Below are positions 50,810 through 62,454 of a stretch of 64,000 nucleotides of DNA, in pieces. The DNA is from Alicycliphilus denitrificans_A (lineage in GTDB: Bacteria; Pseudomonadota; Gammaproteobacteria; Burkholderiales; Burkholderiaceae_C): assembly GCF_044792555.1 (NCBI RefSeq), contig NZ_CP126238.1:3906001-3970000 (forward strand). The letters run 5' to 3'. The position numbers were made by a program, and so were the translations under genes. Every line of letters starts with the position of its first letter. Positions within the stretch are counted from its first letter, which is position 1. The notes under the pieces were generated by a model. It ran no database searches and was not told where the DNA came from. It worked only from the letters and a program-made list of their open reading frames with translations.

Positions 50810-53005
50810 ATGACCACACGTACCCAAATCCACGGCCTGCAGGTGGCCACCACGCTGCACAGCTTCATCAACGAACAGGTGCTGCCCGGCACCGGCGTCG
50901 GCCCCGAGGCCTTCTGGCAGGGTTTTGATGCCCTGGTGACCGAGCTGGCGCCCAAGAATGCCGCCCTGCTAGCCGAGCGCGACCGGCTGCAAAAGGAACT
51001 CGACACCTGGCACCAGGCCCACCCTGGCCCGATCGCCGACATGGCGGGCTACCGCAGGTTCCTGGAAACCATCGGCTACCTCGTGCCCCCGCCGCAGGGC
51101 GTGCAGGCCACTACGACCAACGTGGATGCCGAACTGGCCCTGCAGGCCGGCCCGCAGCTCGTCGTGCCTATCCTCAACGCACGCTACGCGCTGAATGCCG
51201 CCAACGCCCGCTGGGGCAGCCTGTACGACGCGCTCTACGGCACGGACGTGATTGGTGAAGATGGCGGAGCCGAGAAGGGGCGCGGCTACAACCCGGTGCG
51301 CGGCGCCCGCGTGATCGAATTTGCGCGCAACTTCCTGGACCAGGCCGCGCCGCTGGCTGCGGGCTCGCACAAGGACGCGGCAGCCTACCGCGTGGACGCA
51401 GGCCGGCTCGTGGTGCAGCTCAAGGACGGCAGCCGCAGCGGACTGCAGCACGCCAGCCAGTTCGTCGGCCACCAGGGGGACGCCGCAGCCCCATCGTCCG
51501 TGCTGCTGGTGAACAACGGCCTGCACATCGACATCCGCATCGACCGCACCACGCCCATTGGCCAGAGCGACGCCGCCGGCGTGTCCGACCTGGTGATCGA
51601 GGCCGCCCTGTCCACCATCCTGGACCTGGAAGACTCGGTCGCCGCCGTGGATGCCGAGGACAAGGTGCTGGGCTACAGCAACTGGCTGGGCATTCTGCGT
51701 GGCACGCTGACCGAGACCTTTGACAAGGGCGGCAAGCCGATGACGCGCGGCCTGGCCGCCGACCGCGAGTACACCGGGGCCAACGGCCAGCCGGTGCGCC
51801 TGCATGGCCGCTCGCTGATGTTCGTGCGCAACGTTGGCCACCTGATGACCAACCCCGCCATCCTGTGGGGCAGCGAAGGCAAGGAAATCCCCGAGGGCAT
51901 CCTGGACGCCGTCGTCACCACCGCCATCGCCATCCACGACCTGAAGAACCTGGGCCAGCCCGGCATCCGGAACTCGCGCACCGGCAGCGTCTACATCGTC
52001 AAGCCCAAGATGCACGGCCCGGCCGAAGTGGGCTTTGCCAACGAGCTGTTCGGCCGCGTGGAAAAACTCCTGGGCCTGGCGCAGAACACCGTCAAGCTCG
52101 GCATCATGGACGAGGAGCGCCGCACCTCGGTCAACCTCAAGGCCTGCATTGCCGCCGCGCCGGCGCGCGTGGCCTTCATCAACACCGGTTTCCTGGATCG
52201 CACGGGCGACGAAATGCACACCGCCATGCACGCCGGCCCCATGATCCGCAAGGGCGACATGAAAAGTAGCGCCTGGATCCAGGCCTACGAAAAGAGCAAC
52301 GTGCTCGTCGGCCTATCCATGGGCCTGCGGGGCAAGGCGCAGATCGGCAAGGGCATGTGGGCCATGCCGGACCTGATGAAGGCCATGCTGGAGCAGAAGA
52401 TCGCCCACCCCAAGGCCGGCGCCAACACCGCCTGGGTGCCCAGCCCCACGGGCGCAACGCTGCACGCGCTGCACTACCACCAGGTCAAGGTCAGCGACAT
52501 CCAGGCCGAACTGGAGAAGATCAACGCCGATGCCGAGCGCGACAACCTGCTCACCGGCCTGCTCACCGTGCCCGTGAGCGCCAACCCGAACTGGACCGAG
52601 ACCGAGAAGCAGCAGGAGCTGGACAACAACATCCAGGGCATCCTGGGCTATGTGGTGCGCTGGGTGGACCAGGGCGTGGGTTGCTCCAAGGTGCCCGACA
52701 TCAACGACATCGGCCTGATGGAAGACCGCGCCACGCTGCGCATCAGCAGCCAGCATGTGGCCAACTGGCTGCTGCATGGCATCGTCAGCGAAGCCCAGGT
52801 GCGCGCCACCTTCGAGCGCATGGCCGCCAAGGTGGACCAGCAAAATGCCGGCGACCCGCTGTACCAGCCCATGCACGGTCGCTTTGGCGAATCCATGGCC
52901 TACCAGGCCGCCTGCGAGCTGGTCTTCAAGGGCATGGAGCAACCCAGCGGTTACACCGAGCCGCTGCTGCACGCCTGGCGCCTAAAGGTCAAGGCCAGCA
53001 CCTGA
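50810..53005 (+). CDS. glcB: malate synthase G
   Basis: A 731-residue malate synthase of the G isoform, condensing glyoxylate with acetyl-CoA in the glyoxylate bypass. Blocks: TTTNVDAELALQAGPQLVVP, ALSTILDLEDSVAAVDAEDK (metal-binding Glu/Asp region), YIVKPKMHGPAEV with the catalytic Arg context before it, and GFLDRTGDEMHTAMHAGPM (catalytic Asp region). The ATG at 50810 follows GAGAGG. A palindromic repeat and then a terminator follow its stop. Confidence 0.96.
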   Translation: MTTRTQIHGLQVATTLHSFINEQVLPGTGVGPEAFWQGFDALVTELAPKNAALLAERDRLQKELDTWHQAHPGPIADMAGYRRFLETIGYLVPPPQGVQATTTNVDAELALQAGPQLVVPILNARYALNAANARWGSLYDALYGTDVIGEDGGAEKGRGYNPVRGARVIEFARNFLDQAAPLAAGSHKDAAAYRVDAGRLVVQLKDGSRSGLQHASQFVGHQGDAAAPSSVLLVNNGLHIDIRIDRTTPIGQSDAAGVSDLVIEAALSTILDLEDSVAAVDAEDKVLGYSNWLGILRGTLTETFDKGGKPMTRGLAADREYTGANGQPVRLHGRSLMFVRNVGHLMTNPAILWGSEGKEIPEGILDAVVTTAIAIHDLKNLGQPGIRNSRTGSVYIVKPKMHGPAEVGFANELFGRVEKLLGLAQNTVKLGIMDEERRTSVNLKACIAAAPARVAFINTGFLDRTGDEMHTAMHAGPMIRKGDMKSSAWIQAYEKSNVLVGLSMGLRGKAQIGKGMWAMPDLMKAMLEQKIAHPKAGANTAWVPSPTGATLHALHYHQVKVSDIQAELEKINADAERDNLLTGLLTVPVSANPNWTETEKQQELDNNIQGILGYVVRWVDQGVGCSKVPDINDIGLMEDRATLRISSQHVANWLLHGIVSEAQVRATFERMAAKVDQQNAGDPLYQPMHGRFGESMAYQAACELVFKGMEQPSGYTEPLLHAWRLKVKAST

Positions 53006-53014
53006 TGCTTCATA

Positions 53015-53064
53015 AAGTATAGCTATCAGTGCTTTATGCAGAAGCGCTATAGCCCTATTTGACC
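53015..53064 (+). repeat. dispersed palindromic element after glcB, copy 8
   Basis: AGCT (53021-53024), AGTGCTT, a 7-nt loop, AAGCGCT (53042-53048), AGCCC and ATTTGACC in the common register. It is one of the best-preserved copies and lies between the stop of glcB and its terminator. Confidence 0.8.
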
Positions 53065-53065
53065 A

Positions 53066-53097
53066 ACAACGGCACCAGCGGGTGCCGTTGTGCTTTT
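53066..53097 (+). terminator. rho-independent terminator of glcB
   Basis: ACAACGGCACC (53066-53076) pairs with GGTGCCGTTGT (53081-53091) over 11 bp with a 4-nt loop, followed by GCTTTT. Confidence 0.88.
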
Positions 53098-53108
53098 ACA
53101 CTGCCGCC

Positions 53109-53324
53109 ATGCCACAGACCGACAGCTCCCATTGCCCCCTGTGCGGCCAGTCGAACCAATGCGCCATGGCCGCCGGGCTGGCACCGGCGCAATGCTGGTG
53201 CATGGCTCAGCCCATCGCGCCCGCCGCATTGCAGCGGCTGCCGCCCGAACAGCGCGGCCTGGCCTGCATCTGCCCCCAATGCGCGCGCCCCCTGCCGACT
53301 CGGCAGGAGTCGCAGTCGATATGA
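53109..53324 (+). CDS. cysteine-rich CWC-family small protein
   Basis: A 71-residue protein with eight cysteines in paired motifs (CPLCGQ, CWC, CICPQC), matching the Cys_rich_CWC family. It probably binds a metal; function unknown. The ATG at 53109 begins the conserved part. Confidence 0.75.
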   Translation: MPQTDSSHCPLCGQSNQCAMAAGLAPAQCWCMAQPIAPAALQRLPPEQRGLACICPQCARPLPTRQESQSI

Positions 53325-53352
53325 TCAAAGCCCATACTTTCAAGGACCAATC

Positions 53353-53541
53353 ATGCCCACCTACCACATCGAAATGATGGAAGGCCGCAGCGTCGAGCAA
53401 AAACGCAAGCTGGCCGAAGAAATCACCCGTGTCTCGGTCGAAATCCTGGGCGGTTCGCCCGAGTCCGTGGACATTCTGATCACCGACGTGAAGCGCGAGA
53501 ACTGGGCCACGGGCGGCAAGCTCTGGCTAGATCGCCAGTAA
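53353..53541 (+). CDS. 4-oxalocrotonate tautomerase family protein
   Basis: A 62-residue tautomerase. Pro2 becomes the N-terminal catalytic proline after Met removal (MPTYHIEMMEGRSVEQKRKL); the usual second basic residue is in the KREN segment. Such enzymes ketonise 2-hydroxydienoates or related substrates. No degradation operon is near, so the substrate is unknown. Confidence 0.87.
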   Translation: MPTYHIEMMEGRSVEQKRKLAEEITRVSVEILGGSPESVDILITDVKRENWATGGKLWLDRQ

Positions 53542-53573
53542 ACCTGCCCAGCGCCGCCCGGCCCAGGCCCGCC

Positions 53574-54341
53574 ATGTGCCAACTGCTCGGCATGAATGCC
53601 AACACCCCCACCGACGTGACCTTCAGCTTCACCGGCTTTGCCCAGCGCGCAGGCCACACGGCGGACCACACCGACGGCTGGGGCATTGCCTTTTTCGAGG
53701 GCCGGGGCCTGCGCCACTTCGTGGACCATGAGCGGGCGCTGGACTCCCCCGTGGCCGAACTCATCCGTCGCTACCCCATCCAGAGCCGCAACGTCATCGC
53801 CCACATCCGCAAAGCCACGCAAGGCGCGGTCAGCCTGGAGAACTGCCACCCCTTCGTGCGCGAGTTATGGGGCCACTACTGGGTATTTGCGCACAACGGC
53901 GACCTAAAGGACTTCCGCCCGCGCCTGCACGCCCATTTCCACCCCGTGGGCAGCACCGATAGCGAGCATGTGTTTTGCTGGTTGATGCAGGAACTGTCCA
54001 AGTCCCACGCAGGCATGCCCTGCATTCAGGAGCTGACACTGACGTTGCGCGAACTCGCCGCCCGCATCGCGCCGCATGGCACGTTCAATTTCCTGCTCTC
54101 CAACGGCCAGGCCCTGTGGGCGCATGCATCCACCCATCTTTACTACATCGTGCGTCGCCACCCGTTCTCCCAGGCTCAGCTCTGCGACGAAGACCTGCGG
54201 GTGGATTTTTCTGCCCACACTACACCGAACGACAAGGTCGCAGTCGTCGTCACGGCACCGTTAACCTCCAACGAGGAATGGACGGCCTTTCAGTCGGGCG
54301 AAATGCGTGTGTTTGTCGATGGGGAATGCCTGATTGAATGA
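53574..54341 (+). CDS. class II glutamine amidotransferase (YafJ-like)
   Basis: A 255-residue N-terminal-nucleophile amidotransferase. Cys2 (MCQLLGMN) is the nucleophile; DGWGIAFFEGRG, AHIRKATQG and WVFAHNGDL form the glutamine site. No synthase domain is attached, as in YafJ. The partner or acceptor is unknown. Confidence 0.88.
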   Translation: MCQLLGMNANTPTDVTFSFTGFAQRAGHTADHTDGWGIAFFEGRGLRHFVDHERALDSPVAELIRRYPIQSRNVIAHIRKATQGAVSLENCHPFVRELWGHYWVFAHNGDLKDFRPRLHAHFHPVGSTDSEHVFCWLMQELSKSHAGMPCIQELTLTLRELAARIAPHGTFNFLLSNGQALWAHASTHLYYIVRRHPFSQAQLCDEDLRVDFSAHTTPNDKVAVVVTAPLTSNEEWTAFQSGEMRVFVDGECLIE

Positions 54342-54384
54342 GGCCAGCACACAAGGCCTTCATTTCATCTTTCCGCGCAAAGCA

Positions 54385-54421
54385 AAACGCCCTCCCCCTG
54401 GTATCAGGGGGAGGGCGGTTT
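54385..54421 (-). terminator. terminator of the rrn operon
   Basis: CGCCCTCCCCCTG (54388-54400) pairs perfectly over 13 bp with CAGGGGGAGGGCG (54405-54417); the minus-strand RNA continues into TTTTG. Confidence 0.85.
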
Positions 54422-54432
54422 GGGCTGTAATA

Positions 54433-54547
54433 GCCTGACGATGACCTACTTTCACACGGGAACCCGCACTATCATCGGCGCGAAGTCGTTTCACTGTCCT
54501 GTTCGGGATGGGAAGGAGTGGGACCGACTTGCTATGGTCATCAGGCA
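54433..54547 (-). rRNA. rrf: 5S ribosomal RNA
   Basis: The minus strand reads TGCCTGATGACCATAGCAAG at its 5' end and ends in a complementary GTCAGGC; the internal loop region TCCCATCCCGAACAGGACAG is the universal 5S signature. Ends are set by the terminal helix and are good to about 2 nt. Confidence 0.95.
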
Positions 54548-54675
54548 TAACTGGGTGCTGTGCAGTCATGTGGTGACTGCACGGCGAATTCATAGAGTCT
54601 ATATCAGCTTGAGGTATTTGATTGCGTACTTGGCATAACAGTCTTGAACTGCTGGTTGGAGCAGTCAAAGTTATA

Positions 54676-57545
<2,870 letters not shown>

Positions 57546-57552
<7 letters not shown>

Positions 57553-57565
57553 CTATAACTTTGAC
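57546..57565. repeat. 23S processing stem, 5' arm (partner 54664-54683)
   Basis: The 20 bases at 57546-57565 are the exact reverse complement of 54664-54683, which lie just beyond the other end of 23S. In the transcript they form a 20-bp helix around 23S, the usual RNase III substrate. Confidence 0.85.
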
Positions 57566-57905
57566 CTCTTTTGCAAGAAGCCTCCATTTTTGAGTTCAAA
57601 GACTTGCGAGGTCTCGCACCTCGCGCGTTATGCCGTAATGTGAATGTTTCTTTGGCACCATGGCTCGCGCCACAGTGTCTTAGAGAACGATTCGTCATTA
57701 CTTGAACAAAATTGCTTTTGTTCGTTTTGACGCAATCAAATTTAGGTTGCTAGCGGCACGGTGCGCCTTCCGGCGCTTTCCGCTAGCAACGCTGATTCGA
57801 CTCTATGAATTTTTAAAGAACAGCCAATTAATCGATCTATCTCGATCAACACCAAAACAGCCTTGCTTAAAGCTGCTTTGGTGTAAATGAAATCTACCGC
57901 TGATG
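57566..57905 (-). other. tRNA-Ala to 23S spacer with boxA-like antitermination site
   Basis: No gene. On the minus strand TGTTCTTTAAAAATTC (around 57808-57823) resembles boxA (TGCTCTTTAACA), expected before 23S for NusB/S10 antitermination. A GC-rich imperfect repeat built of TTGCTAGCGG-like arms lies around 57746-57790. Confidence 0.6.
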
Positions 57906-57981
57906 TGGTGGAGGATGACGGGATCGAACCGACGACCCCCTGCTTGCAAAGCAGGTGCTCTCCCAGCTGAGCTAATCCCCC
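57906..57981 (-). tRNA. tRNA-Ala (UGC)
   Basis: 76 nt on the minus strand: acceptor GGGGGAT, anticodon loop TTTGCAA on a CCTGC/GCAGG stem, T-loop GGTTCGATCCC, encoded CCA. Standard position in the 16S-23S spacer. Confidence 0.97.
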
Positions 57982-58016
57982 AGGGGTGTTTCGCGCTCTT
58001 GGCTCGGCGGAATTCG

Positions 58017-58093
58017 TGGTGGGTCTAGTTGGGCTCGAACCAACGACCCCCGCCTTATCAAGACGGTGCTCTAACCAGCTGAGCTACAGACCC
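58017..58093 (-). tRNA. tRNA-Ile (GAU)
   Basis: 77 nt on the minus strand: acceptor GGGTCTG, anticodon loop TTGATAA, T-loop GGTTCGAGCCC, encoded CCA. Located between 16S and tRNA-Ala. Confidence 0.97.
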
Positions 58094-58179
58094 TCCCGCC
58101 AGTTTGCACCAGCAGTTTTTCCCGCTGTCTTCCAACAACCGATAAGTGTGGGCGTTCAATATTGAATGCAGTTTTCCAG

Positions 58180-59708
<1,529 letters not shown>

Positions 59709-59915
59709 GATCTTGAAATTTAAAGTCTTTCGACTTCACTCATAAAAACGGAATTGAAGTGAACTTCACTTCTATTCTCATGAGCGTTTGATAGTTCTAA
59801 AGAACTTGGCATTCGCCATCAAACGCCCACGCTTATCGGCTGTATGTTTTTAAGGATCCCACAAGCCAGAATTTTTTCTGACTTTTAAACTTTGCTGTGA
59901 TCAGCGAAGCCTTGA
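59709..59915 (-). other. rrn leader with boxA-like site and 16S processing stem
   Basis: The 16 bases at 59824-59839 (CGCCCACGCTTATCGG) pair with 58139-58154 beyond the 3' end of 16S with one mismatch: the RNase III stem of 16S. Between them and 16S, GCGTTTGAT (59784-59792) pairs with ATCAAACGC (59818-59826), and its loop holds GTTCTTTAGAAC on the minus strand (59795-59806), a boxA-like element. No coding sequence. Confidence 0.7.
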
Positions 59916-59945
59916 ATTCTAACACAGGTTTTAAAGTCCTGTCAA
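59916..59945 (-). promoter_or_regulatory. rrn promoter P3 (closest to 16S)
   Basis: Minus strand TTGACA (59945-59940), 18 bp, TAGAAT (59921-59916). Start near 59909. Its downstream 16 bases recur after P2. Confidence 0.8.
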
Positions 59946-60024
59946 ACTTTGTGGTCTTTCAACCTTTCGCTGTTTCGATCGGCGCAATCTTTATTGCAGA
60001 ACCGCTTCATCAGCGAAGCCTTGA

Positions 60025-60054
60025 AGTATACATCGGTTTTTTAAACCCTTGCAA
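60025..60054 (-). promoter_or_regulatory. rrn promoter P2
   Basis: Minus strand TTGCAA (60054-60049), 18 bp, TATACT (60030-60025), exactly 109 bp upstream of P3. An A-rich tract upstream may act as an UP element. Confidence 0.75.
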
Positions 60055-60133
60055 CTCAAGGCGGGATTTTTATTCCCTTTTGCTTTTTGGCGCAGACCTC
60101 ATAAAGGGGTCATTGCCATGCAGCAAGCCCGCT

Positions 60134-60163
60134 AGTATATCCGAGAAATAACGGTCTTTGCAA
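60134..60163 (-). promoter_or_regulatory. rrn promoter P1 (distal)
   Basis: Minus strand TTGCAA (60163-60158), 18 bp, TATACT (60139-60134), exactly 109 bp upstream of P2 with identical hexamers. The -35 lies just beyond the gshB stop. Confidence 0.7.
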
Positions 60164-60172
60164 AAATCGACG

Positions 60173-61129
60173 TCAGATCGCGCTGCGGTCGATGGCGGCC
60201 TCCAGGGCATCGGCGAAGATGGCGGCTACGTCACAGCCGGTTTGGTCAAAAATTTCCTGGAAACAGGTGGGGCTGGTCACGTTGATCTCGGTGATGCAGT
60301 TGCCAATGATGTCCACGCCGGCCAGCAGCAGGCCGCGCTCATACAGCACCGGGCCCAAGGATTCGCCGATCTCGCGGTCGCGTGCCGTAAGGGCTCGCGC
60401 CACGCCCAGGCCGCCAGCAGCCAGGTTGCCGCGCACCTCGGAGCCCTGGGGGATGCGCGCCAGGCAGTAGGGTACGGGCTTGCCGCCGATGATGAGCACG
60501 CGCTTGTCGCCATCGGCAATCTCGGGCAGGAATTTCTGCACCATGACGCTCTGGCTGCCGTCACGATTCAGTGTTTCGATGATGCTGCCCAGGTTCATGC
60601 CGTCGGGCCCGACGCGAAAGATGCCCATGCCGCCCATGCCGTCCAGCGGCTTGAGGATCACGTCGCCATGCTCGGCGTGAAAGCGCCGGATGTCCTGCGC
60701 GGCGCGCGTTACCAGGGTAGGGCCGATGAATTGCGGGAATTCCATGATGGCCAGCTTTTCCGGGTGGTCACGCAACGCCCTGGGCTTGTTGAACACGCGC
60801 GCGCCTTCGCGCTCGGCCTGCTCGAGCAGGTGGGTGGCGTAGAAATACTCGCTATCGAACGGCGGGTCCTTGCGCATGAGTACGGCGCCAAAATCGGCCA
60901 GTGCAGCCTCACGCGGTTCACCTGCGGCAAACCAATCGCTGGCATGGCCCGTCAGCGTGATGTCGCGCACCCGCGCCATGACCTTGCCGCCACGCTGCCA
61001 GTGCATTTGCGCTGGCTCACAAACGGCCAGCCGGTGACCGCGACGCTGCGCCTCGCGCATCATGGCGAAGCTGGTGTCCTTGTAGATCTTGAACTGCTCG
61101 ATGGGATCGGCAACAAATAGAAGGTTCAT
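60173..61129 (-). CDS. gshB: glutathione synthetase
   Basis: A 318-residue ATP-grasp ligase joining gamma-glutamylcysteine and glycine. Blocks: MNLLFVADPIEQFKIYKDTS at the start, ILKPLDGMGGMGIFRV (ATP-binding loop), QKFLPEIADGDKRVLIIGGK and NVTSPTCFQEIFDQTG. The ATG at 61129 matches the family N-terminus. It ends just upstream of the rrn promoters on the same strand. Confidence 0.96.
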   Translation of the reverse strand: MNLLFVADPIEQFKIYKDTSFAMMREAQRRGHRLAVCEPAQMHWQRGGKVMARVRDITLTGHASDWFAAGEPREAALADFGAVLMRKDPPFDSEYFYATHLLEQAEREGARVFNKPRALRDHPEKLAIMEFPQFIGPTLVTRAAQDIRRFHAEHGDVILKPLDGMGGMGIFRVGPDGMNLGSIIETLNRDGSQSVMVQKFLPEIADGDKRVLIIGGKPVPYCLARIPQGSEVRGNLAAGGLGVARALTARDREIGESLGPVLYERGLLLAGVDIIGNCITEINVTSPTCFQEIFDQTGCDVAAIFADALEAAIDRSAI

Positions 61130-61148
61130 GGGCTGCACGGGTACTCGG

Positions 61149-62351
61149 TTAACGATGCGCGCGCGGCGCCTGGTGCGCGCGCGTCCGCCCATACTGTTGC
61201 ACAAACAGGGCGATGCTGCCGGCCACCACACCCCAGAATGCCGAGCCTATGCCGGCAATGCTCACGCCGCTGAGCGTGACCAGGAAGGTGATCAGCGCGG
61301 CCTCTCGATGGGCGTCATCGGCCAGCGCCGAAGCCAGGCCGCCGCCGATGGCGCCCAATAGGGCCAGGCCGGCAATGGCTACCACCAGCTCCGGCGGAAA
61401 GGCGGTGAGCAGCCCCGTGACCACCGCACCAAAGAGCCCCACGGCGATATACAGAAGCCCGCAAGAGGCTGCGGCCGTATAGCGGCGTGCAGGATCGGGG
61501 TGCGCCTCGGGCCCCATGCAGATGGCGGCGGTGATGGCGCTGAAGTTCAGCGCGAAGGCGCCAAAGGGCGCCAGTACCAGGGTTGCCAGGCCGGTCATGC
61601 TGATCAGGCGCGACACCGGCAGCTGGTAGCCGGTAGCGCGCATCACGGCCACGCCCGGCAGGTTTTGCGAGGCCATGGTGACGATGAACAGCGGCAGGGC
61701 CAGACTCATCAGCGCCTGCACGCTGAACTGCGGCGCGGTGAACACGGGGACGGCCAGTGCCAGGTGCACGGCGGACCAGCGCATTTGTCCGTTGAGCGCG
61801 GCCCAGGCAATGCCCACCGCCAGCGTGACCACGACGGCGTAGCGTGGCAACAACCGGCGCGCCAGCAGGTAGGCCAGCAACATCAGCAACACCAGCGGCA
61901 AGGCGGTCTGCAGGGCGGCAAAGGCCTGCATGCCAAAGCGTGCCAGCACGCCAGCGAGCAGGGCCGAGGCAATTTCCATGGGAATGCGGTTCATCACCCG
62001 CTCGAACCAGCCGGTGATGCCGGCCAGCGTGATCAGGAGCGCGCAGACCATGAAGGCGCCCACGGCCTCGCCCATGGAAAAGCCCCCCGCCAGCCCCGCC
62101 GTGGCCAGCACCGCTGCGCCCGGCGTGGACCAGGCCACCATGACCGGCTGGCGCAGGATGAGCGAGGGTACGAGCGAGCACAGTCCCATGCCCAGGCCCA
62201 GGGCCCACATCCAGGAGGTGATCTGCTCGGGCGTGGCGCCGAAGGCCTGGGCCGCCTGGAACACGATGGCCACGGAGCTGGTGAAGCCCACCAGCACGGC
62301 CACGAAGCCGGCCGTGGCGGCAGACAGGCTCAGGTCTTTGAAAAACTGCAT
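61149..62351 (-). CDS. benE: benzoate/H+ symporter family transporter
   Basis: A 400-residue BenE-type transporter with about 12 hydrophobic helices; family blocks include STPGAAVLATAG, IPMEIASALLAGVLARFG and LALPLFIVTMASQNLPG. The family imports benzoate with protons. No benzoate catabolic genes are in the window, so the substrate may differ. The ATG at 62351 was chosen. It lies 20 bp upstream of gshB, likely in the same transcript. Confidence 0.87.
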   Translation of the reverse strand: MQFFKDLSLSAATAGFVAVLVGFTSSVAIVFQAAQAFGATPEQITSWMWALGLGMGLCSLVPSLILRQPVMVAWSTPGAAVLATAGLAGGFSMGEAVGAFMVCALLITLAGITGWFERVMNRIPMEIASALLAGVLARFGMQAFAALQTALPLVLLMLLAYLLARRLLPRYAVVVTLAVGIAWAALNGQMRWSAVHLALAVPVFTAPQFSVQALMSLALPLFIVTMASQNLPGVAVMRATGYQLPVSRLISMTGLATLVLAPFGAFALNFSAITAAICMGPEAHPDPARRYTAAASCGLLYIAVGLFGAVVTGLLTAFPPELVVAIAGLALLGAIGGGLASALADDAHREAALITFLVTLSGVSIAGIGSAFWGVVAGSIALFVQQYGRTRAHQAPRAHR

Positions 62352-62404
62352 GGCTGCGGATTGTGGCAACCCTGCCGCGACGGCACCGACAGGAACACTT
62401 CAAT

Positions 62405-62452
62405 TTTCATAGCTTATAGCGCTTATGGACCAAGGATTAAAGCCGAAAAACA
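62405..62452 (+). repeat. dispersed palindromic element between kup and benE, copy 9
   Basis: AGCT (62411-62414), AGCGCTT, AAGGATT and GCC at the common offsets. The left arm is intact; the right arm has drifted. It ends just before the kup stop. Confidence 0.6.
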
Positions 62453-62454
62453 TC

